From Ovis canadensis (Eukaryota; Chordata; Mammalia; Artiodactyla; Bovidae): DNA of 64,000 nucleotides. The position numbers and the translations under genes were made by a program. This document shows positions 34,812 through 48,076 of the stretch, one piece after another. The notes beneath the pieces are model-generated. The model ran no database searches, was not told the origin of the DNA, and saw nothing but the letters and a program-made list of their open reading frames with translations. Position 1 is the first letter of the stretch, and every line of letters begins with the position of its first letter. Where the stretch lies: the NCBI RefSeq assembly GCF_042477335.2, contig NC_091255.1, positions 22,670,501 through 22,734,500 on the forward strand, in the 5' to 3' direction.

Positions 34812-35074
34812 TTTCCCTGTGTCAACTAAAAAGATGCACAATGTGAGAGTTTCGAGTTAGGTTTTATTTGGGACAGAATGAGGACTGCAGCCCAGCAGAT
34901 GGCACCTCAGACAGCTCTGAGAAACTGCTCCAAAGAGACAGTGGGGGAAGGTCAATATATATGATTTTGGTGAAGGGGGCTGAGTTCAGTGCAATTAAGC
35001 AGTCACTCTACAAAAGGTTTTCTGCTGGTCATGAGGAGCTGATGTCATCATGAAGGGATTTACTCCTTTTCTAG

Positions 35075-35262
35075 GGGGCTCAGACGGTAAAGCATCTGTC
35101 TACAACGAGGGAGACGATCCCAGGGTTGGGAAGATCCCCTGGAGAAGGAAATGGCAACCCGCTCCAGTACTATTGCCTGGAAAATCCCATGGATGGAGGA
35201 GCCTGATAGACTACAGTCCATGGGGTCACAAAGAGTTGGACACAACTGAGCGACTTCACTTC
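35075..35262 (+). mobile_element. Bov-tA SINE
   Basis: Sense copy ending GAGCGACTTCACTTCAC, just before the ERVK-type LTR. Confidence 0.85.
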
Positions 35263-35268
35263 ACTTAG

Positions 35269-36483
35269 TGCCAGGGTCCAGCTCCGGTGGATCCAGGGAA
35301 TTCGAAGGGTGGACGGAGTCGGCGATTGATTTAGAGAGAGATAGATAAGGAAAGAATGTTGTAGATAAGAAAATAGGGAGAGAAGAAAAGAGGCTGATGT
35401 TCATTGGTTTATACAGAAAATCAATAAAGTCTCAAGACAAGAAACTTGCACCGTCTACGTAAGGCCACAGGTGCCCTCCTGGTCTCCCGAGGGAGTGAAG
35501 GCACAGGATGCCTTCCCATTCAGGTCTTAGAAACCCAGGCAAATAAGTAGACACGGCAGACCTCTGTACTCCAGATGGGAACCAGCCTGAAAGAGAGAGT
35601 AAGAGCAGGAGAGAATGATTGACGCAGGGAGACCAAGCTGTTTCGGTGAGCGAGGCCCAATAACTTTATTTTTTAAAGGACTTTATACCTTTCCCACAAA
35701 TGATGTTGTGTACATTATCTTCTGGCCTTGAGGCCTGTGAAACATTTTAAGACCCTCTTTTGATAAAGGCTGCTCAGCCAGAAAACTTATTTTCCCTTGA
35801 AGTGTTTTTTCTTTATATTTCTAGTCTATGTCAGCCTCAGAAAGTATCAAACAAAGTTACATTTTCATGAAGTAATGCAGCCAGTTACAACAAAGAAAGA
35901 ACCAATTAGCTCAAAATTCTGATGAGGTTAGTTTCAAGGCTACACTTGTTTTTCTTGCATTCTAACTATGTTAACTAACACACTCCCAGGTGCACAGTGG
36001 ATAAGAGATATGGGAACTTAGCAACAAGCATTGGCTCAACAGTGAAATCCTACACCAGCACTACTCTAACTTTTTAACTCTTTGAAAGGCTCTATGTTTT
36101 AGGCTTCCCTTGCCTCTCGCGGTTGAGGGGCTGTAAACAATCACATGCGTGGTTGTAGAAGTCCGGTAAGGCAAGTTAGAGAGCCATCAGAGGGGTTTGA
36201 GCTGAAACACTCCTTTTATATGCAGGAGACTGTTAACTGGAGCTCTAAGTTAAGTTTCTCCAGAGAAAGGTGGTCGGGGGATAGCCCCACCCCCACCTCT
36301 GTAATGTCAGAAGAGTAGGTGGAAAGCATAATGCAGTAAGGCAGGCAGACTCTGGGTTTTTTTGGGTAGATGCCCAAGAGAATTCAGCGAGGCTCCCTTA
36401 AGGCCCGACTTGCCTTTGCCTGTCTGACCCCTTAACCTCATGACCTTTGGCACGGGGGAGACTGCTGGTGCTGGCTCCCGGCA
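35269..36483 (-). mobile_element. Solo ERVK-type LTR with 6-bp target duplication
   Basis: Bovid class II LTR of 1215 bases, sense on the - strand. It begins TGCCGGGAGCCAGC and ends GACCCTGGCA. ACTTAG flanks it at 35263-35268 and 36484-36489; a 6-bp duplication is usual for ERVK. No internal region is attached, so it is a solo LTR and younger than the element it sits in. Confidence 0.8.
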
Positions 36484-36756
36484 ACTTAGATATGAAAAGA
36501 TGCAAATGTTGGGATCATGAAATCAGTTCCTGAAAATATCTAACTCTACCTAAAGACTTGTTGCACCGGATTCCCTGGAGTACAGAGTGCCTCACTCCAC
36601 CCTGAACTCCCTCAGCGGATATTGAGGGTCAACAGCTGCAGCAGCGCAGGGTTCCACATCCTCAGAGGCAGAGGCAGATGGCAAATGCCCTTGTTGCTGT
36701 TGTTCAGTCACTGGCAATGCTCTTGGCAAGTGCCAGTTTGTAATTGGCAATCAGTT

Positions 36757-36958
36757 GGGCTTCCCTGGAAACTCAGCTGGTAAAGAATCCGCCTGCAATG
36801 CGGGAGACCTGGATTCGATCCCTGGGTTGGAAAGATCCCCTGGAGAAGGGAACGGCTACCCGCTCCAGTATTCTGGCCTGGAGAATTCCATGAATAGTCT
36901 AGTCTGTGGGGTCACAAAGAGTCAGACAGGACTGAGCGAACTTTCACTCACTCACTCA
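36757..36958 (+). mobile_element. Bov-tA SINE
   Basis: Sense copy flanked by GCAATCAGTT / GCAATCAATT. Confidence 0.88.
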
Positions 36959-37199
36959 AGCAATCAATTATGAACCCAGACTCACTGGCCTTGAGGGAGG
37001 GTGGACTCAGCTTAGAGAAGCAAATCAACTGAGTTCCTCAGCAGGATTTCCTTGTGAGTCTGCATACTAGTTCCGAAAGCACAGGTTTTCCATTTTAAGG
37101 TCTGGGATTTGGGGTAGAAAAGGATTTGGGTGGAGGTGAGGGGATGGGAATAATGCCGAGCCCCCAAAGATAGTTTGAAGGTCCTGTCAACTACAAACC

Positions 37200-37405
37200 A
37201 GCGCAGGTGGCAAAGTGTCTGCCTGCCAATGCAGGAGACTCAAGAGACACGGGTTTGATCCTTAGGTCTGGAAGATCCCCTAGAGTAGAAAATAGCAACC
37301 CACTCCAATATTCTTGCCTAGAAAAGTCCACAGACAGAAGAACCTGGCAGGCTATGGTCCTTGGGTTGGCAAACAGCTGGGCATGACAGCACACATATGC
37401 ACACG
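37200..37405 (+). mobile_element. Bov-tA SINE, diverged
   Basis: GGTGGCAAAGTGTCTGCC ... CCCACTCCAATATTCTTGCC ... GCTGGGCATGACAGC. Confidence 0.75.
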
Positions 37406-37419
37406 CTCAAGGTTATTTG

Positions 37420-37857
37420 CCATCTGCCTCTTGCAGGAATGAATCCCATGCTGCTGCAGCTGTTGATCTTCGACATGCCCTGAAGGGAGTTCAGGGTGGA
37501 GCACAGGAATGAGGCACTTTGTACTCCAGGAAAACTGGTGGAACGGCTCTTTAGATAATTAGATATTTTCAGGAACAGAATTTTATGATTTCAATCCTTG
37601 CATTTCCTCACCCTTTATGGTGACATCAACCCCTGATGACCAGCAGAAAGCTTTATGTAAGGTAAGTGCTTGATTGCATGAACGCCCCCTTCACCAAAAT
37701 CATATATATTGAGCTTCCCCCTCTACTTCCCTGCAGCAGACTCTCAGAGCTGTCTGAGGTGCTGTCTCCCAGGCTGCAGTCCTCATTTTGTCCCAAATAA
37801 AACCTAACTCACAACTCTCAAGTTGTACATCTTTCTTAGGTCGGTGGTCCATAAAGT
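37420..37857 (+). mobile_element. ERV LTR 3' part (LTR family 3), sense +
   Basis: Fossil; inverted with respect to the copy at 34818-37190. CAAATAAAACCTAACTC marks the poly(A) region. Confidence 0.55.
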
Positions 37858-38246
37858 GTCAATAGAATAAATTAATGAAAAATAGTCACACTTGGACACA
37901 CATAGAGAAATACAACAATGATAAAAAAAAAAAAACAGTAAGTTCTAAAAGTTTCAGAGAGAAAACCACGACTGCCTATGAAACAATCCGATGAAGTTCA
38001 GAATTCTCAGCAGCAATTCTAACCATCAAGATAATGAAAATATATTCTCAAAGCATAAAGAAAATATTTATGGATAGAATATTATATCCAGGTAAGTGAT
38101 CACTTAAATGTGAGAACAAAATTAAGATAATCTTCAGGCATCTGAGGCTAAAAAGTCCTTTTTTGAAAACACTCTTGCAGTAAATATTTCAACAAGGAAA
38201 GGAGAAAAAGTCGGAAGGATGATTCAGATTTATGGGGAGTAAGGGT
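37858..38246. other. no gene; AT-rich, possibly old L1
   Basis: A-rich sequence with no recognised domain; continues as AT-rich DNA beyond the BovB copies. Confidence 0.3.
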
Positions 38247-38817
38247 GAGTTTCAGTTCAGTCGCTCAGTTGTGTCTGACTCTGTGACTCCATGAATTGCA
38301 ACACGCCAGGCCTCCCTGTCCATCACCAACTCCCAGAGTTCACTCAGATTCACGTCCATCAAGTCCGTGATGCCATCCAGCCATCTCGTCCTCTATCGTC
38401 CCCTTCTCCTCCTGCCCCCAATCCCTCCCAGCATCAGAGTCTTTTCCAATGAGTCAACTCTTCACATGAGGTGGCCAAAGTACTGGAGCTTCAGCTTTAG
38501 CATCATTCCTTCCAAAGAAATCCCAGGGCTGATATCTTTTAGAATGGACTGGTTGGATCTCCTTGCAGTCTAAGGGACTCTCAAGAGTCTTCTCCAGCAC
38601 CACAGTTCAAAAGCATCAATTCTTTGGCGCTTAGCCTTCTTCACAGTCCAACTCTCACATCCATGCATGACCACTGGAAAAACCATAGCCTTGACTAGAT
38701 GGACCTTTGTTGGCAAAGTAATGCCTCTGCTTTGAATATGCTATCTAGGTTGGTCATAACTTTCCTTCCAGGAGTAAGTGTCTTTTAATTTCATGGCTGC
38801 AATCACCATCTGCAATG
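38247..38817 (-). mobile_element. BovB LINE 3' fragment
   Basis: Antisense tail (CAGTTCAGTCGCTCAG start) through the C-terminal coding part; ends near the TTAATTTCATGGCTGC region. Confidence 0.9.
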
Positions 38818-39009
38818 AGTTTAAAGCTTACTAATAAATGGAAATTTTTTAAAAGTACAAGCATAAAATCCAGAACTAAAATTCTGTATGTTATCTACAT
38901 GGCTATTGAGTAGGATGGGGTTGGGGGTACAAGCACGCAGAGAAATGAGGGCAAGCTAAGGTAATGAATGCCCTTGTTCTGGAAAAGGTGCAAACATTAA
39001 TAATGCTTA

Positions 39010-40612
39010 AAAAGTCAACACAGAAGAACTGTACAAAAAAGATCTTCACAACCAAGATAATCACAATGGTGTGATCATTCACCTACAGCCAGACATCCTG
39101 GAATGTGAAGTCAAGTGGGCCTTAGGAAGCATCACTACGAACAAAGCTAGTGGAGGTGATGGAATTCCAGTTGAGCTCTTTTAAATCCTGAAAGATGATG
39201 CTGTGAAAGTGTTGCACTCAATGTGCCAGCAAATTTGGAAAACTCAGCAGTGGCCACATCAGTGGAAAAGGTCAGTTTTCATTCCAATCCCAAAGAAAGG
39301 CAATGCCAAAGAATGCTCAAACTACCACACAATTGCACTCATCGCACATGCTAGTAAAGTAATGCCCAAAATTCTCCAAGCCAGGCTTCAGCAATACGTG
39401 AACCGTGAACTTCCAGATATTCAAGCTGGTTTTAGAAAAGGTAGAGGAACCAGAGATCAAATTGCCAGCATCCGCTGGATCATGGAAAAAGCAAGAGAGT
39501 TCCAGAAAAACATCTATTTCTACTTTATTGACTATGCCAGAGCCTTTGACTGTGTTGATCACAATACACTGTGGAAAATTCTGAAAGAGATGGGAATACC
39601 AGGCTGCCTGACCTGCCTCTTGGGAAACCTATATGCAGGTCAGGAAGCAACAGTTAGAACTGGACATGGAACAACAGACTGGTTCCAAATAGGTAAAGGA
39701 GTACGTCAAGGCTGTATATTGTCACCCTGCTTATTTAACTTATGTGCAGAATACATCATGAGAAATGCTGGACTGGAAGAAACACAAGCTGGAATCAAGA
39801 TTGCAGGGAGAAATATCAATAACCTCAGATATGCAGATGACACCACCTTTATGGCAGAAAGTGAAGAGGAATTCAGAAGCCTCTTGATGAAAGTGAAAGA
39901 GGAGAGTGAAAAAGTTGGCTTAAAGCTCAACATTCAGAAAACGAAGATCATGGCATCCAGTCCCATCATTTCATGGCAAATAGATGGGGAAACAGTGGCA
40001 ACAGTGTCAGACTTTATTTTTGGGGGCTCCAAAATCACTGCAGATGGTGATTGCATCCATGAAATTAAAAGACACTTACTCCTTGGAAGGAAAGTTATGA
40101 CCAACCTAGATAGCAGATTCAAAAGTAGAGACATTACTTTGCCGACTAAGGTCCGTCTAGTCAAGGCTATGGTTTTTCCAGTAGCCACACATGGATGTGA
40201 GAGTTGGACTGTGAAGAAGGCTGAGTGCCGAAGAATTGCTGCTTTTGAACTGTCTTGTTGGAGAAGACTCCAGAGAGTCCCTTGGACTGCAAGGAGATCC
40301 AACCAGTCCATTCTGAAGGAGATCAGCCCTGGGATTTCTTTGGAAGGAATGATGCTGAAGCTGAAACTCCAGTACTTTGGTCACCTCATGCAAAGAGTTG
40401 ACTCATTGGAAAAAACTCTGATGCTGGGAGGGATTGGGGGCAGGAGGAGAAGGGGACGACAGAGGATGAGATGGCTGGATGGCATGACTGACTCGATGGA
40501 CGTGAGTCTGAGTGAACTTCAGTAGTTGGTGATGGACAGGGAGGCCTGGCGTGCTGAGATTCACGGGTTGCAAAGAGTTGGACTCGACTGAGTGACTGAA
40601 CTGAACTGAATG
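39010..40612 (+). mobile_element. BovB LINE with long RT open frame
   Basis: 5'-truncated BovB lacking the endonuclease. An uninterrupted 440-codon frame at 39203-40525 holds the reverse transcriptase: FIDYARAFDCVDH (motif A, about residue 110), QGCILSPCLFNL (motif B) and RYADDTTF (catalytic YADD). The RTE C-terminal region follows ([23 protein letters not shown]). The frame ends at TAG 40523-40525, just before the usual end, and the 3' tail is CTGAACTGAACTGAA. It is the best-preserved RT in the window, but with no endonuclease and no 5' end it cannot be an active element. Confidence 0.92.
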
Positions 40613-40619
40613 GAAGGAT

Positions 40620-41639
40620 TAAAGAATAACAAACAAAAAAAAAAAGCAAAAGAAAGTATGATAAATAAGAAACATGAAATATGGTGACAGGATAAATCCT
40701 AGTTTAACAGTTAGGGCCATAAACATAAATAGGTTAAACTTACCGATCAGAATGTAGGGAATATGCTATGCACAGGCCTGTTCTATAATTAACAGGGCTT
40801 CTTTGAAAAATAAGAACGGCTTTCTCATCACCCCCAGGCGAAGGGCTGGGAGCAGTAAAAAGTACATCATGGAAAAACATCTTTCAAACAAAATGTTGAA
40901 GTACTGATGTGACTGATGGAAAACCATTAGTGACTGTTCTGTAACCAGAGCCTGGAGGGAGTTTTGCTGAGAAAGGTTGTCACTAGCTGAAGGCTAAACA
41001 CAACCATGAATGGCCTGAAGGTTTGACTTTGAGGACTGTGCATTGTATATCTTTATCCCTGATCTGAGGGTGTAAAAAAACAGGTATCTCTAGAGCACAA
41101 GGAAGTAGACGTTAGCAATAAAAGGCATGCAAGGATTAGGATCTGGGCTTTTGCCTGGAATGACTCTTATTGTTCCTTATTCCTCCGTGGCACTGCTTCC
41201 TTGGGTTGCTTCGCTGTTGGGCTGGTCCCGACACAGAAGACCTCTCAAACTGAATAAAATGAGTTTAAGTCAAGCAAAATACTACTTTAGGAAGCACATG
41301 AAAAAGGTCTAATAGTATTTCTTATAGAGATGGAAATTTTACTGGACAAATATGAACTAAAAGAATGCTGATATCTAGCATAAATAATATCAAATATGTA
41401 AAGGGAAAAGGATATTATTTAATGTTAAAAGGAATGATAAATTAAGAAGATGATTGTGAACACAGGCACATACTCCTAAAATTATTACTTGACATACATA
41501 CAAAGAAATAACTGATAAAAGTAAAAGAAATACATGAATAAATTATTTTAGTTGGACATCTTATCAAATCCCTCTCGGAAATTAATGAATAATACAGAGA
41601 AAAATAATGAAAAATAAAGATAAAGTAAATCATAAAGAT
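40620..41639. other. no gene recognised
   Basis: AT-rich, with no recognised domain, SINE or LTR. Likely old repeat DNA. Confidence 0.3.
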
Positions 41640-42650
41640 TAACAAATTCAAACTAGTAGATAATAGACAACTTTACACTCAGCAACAGAGAAGACAATTT
41701 TTTTTCTCTTTTAGTGTTTACAGGACATTCACAAAAATCAAACAAGTACTAGGCCACAAAGAAATTAAAAACCTATTCCTGATATTATAAACTATATTAT
41801 CTAGCTGCAATGCAAAAAAATAAAAATTCTTAACAATTCTTAGAGTCTTCCAGAAAATAGAAGAGGAAACACTTCCTAACTCATTCTATGAAGTCAATAT
41901 TATGCTAATATCAAAGCCAGATAAAGACATTACAAGAAAAGAAAATTAAAGGCCAATATCCCTTATAAAAATAAATGCAAAAATCCTAAAAAAAAAAAAA
42001 TACTAGCCAAGTGATCTCAATAGCATAGTAAAAGGATTATACATCATGACCTAGTAGGATTTTTCTTAAGGAGGCATTGGTGGTGAAAATCAATAAATGT
42101 AATGCACGACATTAACAGAATAAAGGAAGAAAAAAACACATCATCATCTAAACTGATGCACAAAGAGGATTTGACAAAACCTAACACTCTTCAGTGATAA
42201 AAATACTAAGAAAACTAGGAATAGAAGTGAATTTTCTCAATACAATAGATGGAATTCATGAAAAATTCATAGCTAACATCATAAAAGACTAAAAGCTTTC
42301 CTTCTAAGACCAGGAAAAAGACAAAGCTTCCTGCTTTCACTGTTGCTATTCAACTGGAGCTTCTAGTCACAGAAATAATGCAAGAAAAAGAAATAAAAGG
42401 CATGAAAGTTGGGGGAAAAAAGAAGTAAAACTACCTCTATTTGAAGATGACATGATTCTATACACAGAAAATTACAAAGAATTTACAAACATTCTACAAG
42501 AGGCAAAAAATAAATTCAGTGAAGGTCAGGTCAGTACACAACACAATTCATCAGCAATAAAAAATCCATAAAAGAAACTAAGCAAACAATTTCATCTACA
42601 ATAGCCTCCAAAAGAATAAAATGCCTAGAAATATTTAATCTAGGAGGTTA
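41640..42650 (+). mobile_element. Degraded L1 ORF2 fragment
   Basis: Ancient L1: nucleotide motifs such as CTAGGCCACAAAG, AAAGCCAGATAAAGACA, GGCCAATATCCCTTAT and CTACCTCTATTTG-AAGATGACATGATTCT match L1 ORF2 order. No long frame survives. Confidence 0.7.
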
Positions 42651-43029
42651 TTACCTGTTTCACCGTCGAATGCCAGAATTCCATCCTAGGAGACTAATAA
42701 CATTCTCATTGCCTTTGGCTTTAACTAGATCAATTCATGAAACCCACATTCCTGCCATTTCCCTGAGCATAGTTGCCCTGTATCCACTCCTGACACCAGT
42801 TTCCACCCACATTAAGCCCTTTTAGATACAGACGAAAGAAGTCAATTCTGACTAAGTTGAGACAACAGGAATTTTGTTATTACACAGCTCATAGAAAAAA
42901 CAGACTGGTGAATCAGGTTTAGGAACAGAGTAAGAAACAATATAAGGCAGGTAGCAGAGGACAGAGCCAAGTTCAGCTCACAGCCACAATCTGGCTGCTG
43001 GCACCTCTGCTACTGTGAATTGTTTTTGA
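42651..43029. other. no gene recognised
   Basis: Unique-looking 380 bases between L1 and BovB. Confidence 0.3.
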
Positions 43030-46000
43030 CTCTCCTTAAGTCGGGAGGAGCAACCCCATGTCCAAGGAGCAGTGGCTGCGTGGGTGCAGGAGGGCCGAGA
43101 GGAGCTACTCCATGTTCAAGGTCAGGAGGGGTGGCTGTGAGGAGATACCCCTCGTCCAAGGTAAAGAGCAGCGGCTGAGCTTTGCTGGAGCAGCCGTGAA
43201 GAGATACCCCACATCTAAGGTAAGAGAAACCCAAGTAAGACGGTAGGTGTTGCGAGAGGGCATCAGAGGGCAGACACACTGAAAGCATACTCACAGAAAA
43301 CTAGTCAATCTAATCACATGGACCACAGCCTTGTCTAACTCAGTGAAACTAAGCCATGCCCTGTGGGGCCACCCAAGATGGGCGGGTCATGGTGGAGAGG
43401 TCTGACAGAATGTGGTCCACTGGAGAAGGGAATGGCAAACCACTTCAGTATTCTTTCCTTGAGAACCCCATGAACAGTATGAAGAGGCAAAATGATAGGA
43501 TACTGAAAGAGGAACTCCCCAGGTCAGTAGGTGCCCAACATGCTACTGGAGATCAGTGGAGAAATAACTCCAGAAAGAATGAAGGGATGGAGCCAAAGCA
43601 AAAACAACACCCAGTTGTGGATGTGACTGGTGATAGAAGCAAGGTCCAATGCTGTAAAGAGTAATATTGCATAGGAACCTGGAATGTTAGGTCCATGAAT
43701 CAAGGCAAATTGGAAGTGGTCAAACAGAAGATGGCAAGAGTGAACGTCAACATTCTAGGAATCAGCGAACTAAAATGGACTGGAATGGGTGAATTTAACT
43801 CAGATGAGCATTATATCTACTACTGTGGGCAGGAATCCCTTAGAAGAAATAGAGTAGCCATCATGGTCAACAAAAGAGTCCAAAATGCAGTACTTGGATG
43901 CAGTCTCAAAAACGACAGAATGATCTCTGTTTGTCTCCAAGGCAAACCATTCAATATCACAGTAATCCAAGTCTATGTCCCAACCAGTAACACTGAAGAA
44001 GCTGAAGTTGAACGATTCTATGAAGACCTATAAGACCTTTTAGAACTAACACCCAAAAAAGTGTCCTTTTCCTTATAGGGGACTGGAATGCAAAAGTAGG
44101 AAGTCAAGAAACACCTGGAGTAACAGGCAAATTTGGCCTTGAAATACATAATGAAGCAGGGCAAAGACTAACAGAGTTTTGCCAAGAGAACGCACTGGTC
44201 ATAGCAAACACCCTCTTCCAACAACACAAGAGAAGACTCTACACATGGACATCACCAGATGGTCAACACCAAAATCAGATTGATTATATTCTTTGCAGCC
44301 AAAGATGGAGAAGCTCTATACAGTCAGCGAAATTAAGACCAGGAGCTGACTGTGGCTCAGATCATGAACTCCTTATTGCCAAATTCAGACTTAAACTGAA
44401 GAAAGTAGGGAAAACCACTAGACCATTCAGGTATGACCTAAATAAAATCCCTTATGATTACACAGTGGAAGTGAGAAATAGATTTAAGGGACTAGATCTG
44501 ATAGACAGAGTGCCTGATGAACTACAGACGGAGGTTTGTGACATTGTACAGGAGACAGGGATCAAGACCATTCCCATGGAAAAGAAATGCAAAAAAGCAA
44601 AATGGCTGTCTGAGGAGGCCTTACAAATAGCTGTGAAAAGAAGAGAGGCAAAAAGCAAAGGAGAAAAGGAAAGATATAAGCATCTGAATGCAGAGTTCCA
44701 AAGAAAAGCAAGGAGAGATAAGAAAGCTTTCCTCAGTGATCAATGCAAAGAAATAGAGGGAAACAACAGAATGGGAAAGACTAGAGATATCTTCAAGAAA
44801 ATTAGAGATACCAAGGGAACATTTCATGCAAAGATGGGCTCAATAAAGGACAGAAATGGTATGGACCTAAGAGAAGCAGAAGATATTAAGAAGAGGTGGC
44901 AAGAATACACAGAAGAACTGTGCAAAAAAGATCTTCATGACCCAGATAATCACGATGGTGTGATCACTCACCTAGAGCCAGACATCCTGGAATGTGAAGT
45001 CAAGTGGGCCTTAGAAAGCATCACTATGAACAAAGCTAGTGGAGGTGATGGAATTCCAGTTGAGCTCTTTCAAATCCTGAAAGATGATGCTCTGAAAGTG
45101 TTGCACTCAATATGCCAGCAAATTTGGAAAACTCAGCAGTGGCCACACCAGTGGGAAAGGTCAGTTTTCATTCCAATCCTAAAGAAGGGCAATGCTAAGG
45201 AATGATCAAACTACCACACAATTGCACTCATCTCACATGCTAGTAAAGTAATGCTCAAAATTCTCCAAGGCAGGCTTCAGCAATACGTGAAACGTGAAAT
45301 TCCAGATGTTCAAGCTGGTTTTAGAAAAGGCAGAGGAACCAGAGATCAAATTGCCAACATCTGCTGGATCGTGGAAAAAGCAAGAGAGTTCCAGAAAAAC
45401 ATCTATTTCTGCTTTATTGACTATGCCAAAAGCCTTTGACTGTGTTGATCACAATACACTGTGGAAAATTCTGAAAGAGATGGGAATACCAGACCACCTG
45501 ACCTGCCTCTTGGGAAACCTATAAGCAGGTCAGGAAGCAACAGTTAGAACTGGACATGGAACAACAGACTGGTTCCAAATAGTTTTCCTATGTCAAGGCT
45601 GTATATTGTCACCCTGCTTATTTAACTTATATGCAGAGTACATCGTGAGAAACGCTGGGCTGGAAGAAGCACAAGCTAGAATCAAGATTGCCGGGAGAAA
45701 TATCAATAACTCAGATATGCAGATGACACCACCCTTATGGCAGAAAGTGAAGAGGAATTCAAAAGCCTCTTGATGAAAGTGAAAGAGGAAAGCGAAAAAG
45801 TTGGCTTAAAGCTCAACATTCAGAAAACGAAGATCATGGCATCTGGTCCCATCGCTTCGTGGGAAATAGATGGGGAAACAGTGGAAACAGCATCAGGCTT
45901 TATTTTTCTGGGCTCCAAAATCACTGCAGATGGTGATTGCAGCCATGAAATTAAAAGACGCTTACTCCTTGAAAGGAACGTTATGACCAACCTAGATAGC

Positions 46001-46502
46001 ATATTCAAAAGCAGAGACATTACTTTGCCAACAAAGGTCCATCTAGTCAAGGCTATGGTTTTTCCAGTGGTCATGTATGGATGTGAGAGTCAGACTGTGA
46101 AGAAAGCTGAGTGCCAAAGAATTGATACTTTTGAACTGTGGTGTTGGAGAAGACTCTTGAGAGTCCCTTGGACTGCAAGGAGGTCCAACCAGTCCATTCT
46201 AAAGGAGATCAGTCCTGGGTGTTCATTGGAACTGAACTGATACTGAAGCTGAAACTCCAATACTTTGGCCACCTCATGTGAAGAGCTGACTCATTGGAAA
46301 AGACTCTGATGCTGGTAGGGATTGGGGGCAGGAGGAGAAGGGGACGACAGAGGATGAGATGGCTGGATGGCTTCACCGACTCAATGAACGTGAGTTTGAA
46401 CGAACTCCGGGAGTTGGTGATGGACAGGGAGGCCTGGCGTGCTGTGATTCATGGGGTTGCAAAGAGTCGGACACGACTGAGCGACTGAACTGAACTGACT
46501 GA
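43030..46502 (+). mobile_element. Near-full-length BovB LINE
   Basis: About 3.5 kb with 5' region, endonuclease (43695-44400; GDWNAKVG, TWTSPDGQHQNQIDYIL, SDHELLIAKFRL) and reverse transcriptase (44465-46200; RYADDTTLMAE-type motif near 45712). Frames break several times, for example TAA near 44031, TGA near 45204 and a frame change near 45430, so it is dead. It has no SINE insertion and can anchor the other copies. Confidence 0.92.
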
Positions 46503-46640
46503 TCCCTAAGTCACAGTGCCACTCCCTATAGATCCACATCATCAGAGAAGCAATATAATTCCCATTTGTCAGGGAGTAGGAAGGAAGTATCTGGGCCTTG
46601 TAAATCTCCAGAGGGAGAAACAGAGTTTCTCTTAAATATT

Positions 46641-46902
46641 GCTGCTAAGTCACTTCAGTCATGTCCGACTCTGTGTGACCCCATAGATGGCAGCCCACCA
46701 GGCTCCCCCGTCCCTGGGATTCTCCACGCAAGAACACTGGAGTGGGTTGCCATTTCCTTCTCCAATGCATGAAAGTGAAAAGTGAAAGTGAAGTCGCTCA
46801 GTGTGACTTTTCACGACCCCATGGACTGCAGCCCACCAGGCCCCTCCCCCCATGGGATTTCCCAGGCAAGAGTACTGGAGTGGGGTGCCATTGCCTTCTC
46901 CG
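46641..46902 (-). mobile_element. BOV-A2 SINE with 14-bp target duplication
   Basis: Antisense dimer flanked by TTCTCTTAAATATT (46627-46640) and TTCTCTTAAGTATT (46903-46916). Confidence 0.9.
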
Positions 46903-46937
46903 TTCTCTTAAGTATTAAGACAATTTAAATGCAGGTG

Positions 46938-47075
46938 AGGGACTTTCTTGGTGGTCCCATGGTTAAGACTTCGTGCCTGCAGTGCAGGGAAAATGAGCTC
47001 AATCTGTAGTAGGGGAACTAAAATCTCACATGCTGCAGAGCACACACCCCCAGCCCCTGCCGAAAAGGAAAAAGT
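46938..47075 (+). mobile_element. CHR-type SINE shared with block A
   Basis: Orthologous insertion to 9077-9205, flanked by AAATGCAGGTGAG copies. Confidence 0.8.
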
Positions 47076-47965
47076 AAATGCAGGTGAGAAACATGAGAAG
47101 TTTACTAAAAAGCAAAAAACTTTCTAGGGACATCTGGACTACCTGGAAGGGAGAAACCTAAGTGGAAGTTATAGGACGCCATCCTCAAATATCTTTGCAG
47201 GGGAAGGTCAGTCAGTATGGCAGATAAATGTTTGAGAACATTTTAGTGGTATGGTCATGAACCCCCATGAATGACCAAGGGAGACACGAGCATGGAATCC
47301 TTTGAAATGGGAATGGTCAGCCACTGAAAGATGATTTCAGGGCTATTATGCCCTCATTCCAATGCGCAGACTGGTGAGGCCATGGGGCATTGGGATTCTA
47401 AGATGTGCTATATGAGAAGCAAGAGCAGAGTTGGTGACAGGGACATACAGATATGGAAGCGCAGACTCGGCGGGCAAAGTAGGGGGATCTTAGTGGGAAG
47501 AAGTGAATAGAGAGCTGGAAGAGAGAAAGCTTGCAAGCAGGCAGTCCAGACTATCATTTTTGCCAGAATCTGTGGGAGACCAAGTATTATCCCTTTCCTC
47601 AGGAAAAGTCTGAATCCAAAGCCCCATCCACAAAGCCTTTCTCATAACTGTATCCTGACTCCAAATCACTCCAGGACAAGAGCTGAGATTTCCCAACTCA
47701 TGTCAGCCCAAGTTCCACAGGCCAAGGATCAGGCTCACTCTCCTAGAATTAGGCATCAAGTCCCGATAGATGTTGGTGCCTTGCCTTAGAATAGGGTATC
47801 CCCCGCACTGTTCCTTCCAAGTCTTGCCCTAATAAAGTCTACTCTAACAGGCCTGCTACATAGTCATAGTTATTTATTTTTTATGCTTGACCAAAATCAT
47901 TTTCACAGAACACTTGAAAAAATATTCTCAGACCTTCTACCCTGTCTAGGTACATAGAGATAAAA

Positions 47966-48040
47966 GTGAAAGTGTTTGGTGCTCAGTCATGTCTAACTCA
48001 TCGCAACCCTGTGGACTGTGGCTCACCAGGCTCCTCCGGA
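47966..48040 (-). mobile_element. Bov-tA fragment private to block C
   Basis: GTGCTCAGTCATGTCTAACTC to CACCAGGCTCCTCCGG; missing from A and B. Confidence 0.7.
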
Positions 48041-48076
48041 GGAATGAAACTAAGTGGGAGGGGACTGAAATTAGGC

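Larger units (their letters stand above)
34818..37190 (-). mobile_element. ERV LTR remnant (LTR family 3), heavily interrupted
   Basis: Sense on the - strand; its 3' end near 34818 has an AATAAA-type signal. Pieces at 34818-35070, 36484-36746 and 36970-37190 are separated by two Bov-tA SINEs and an ERVK-type solo LTR. 36970-37190 is also similar to 56380-56600. Confidence 0.5.
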
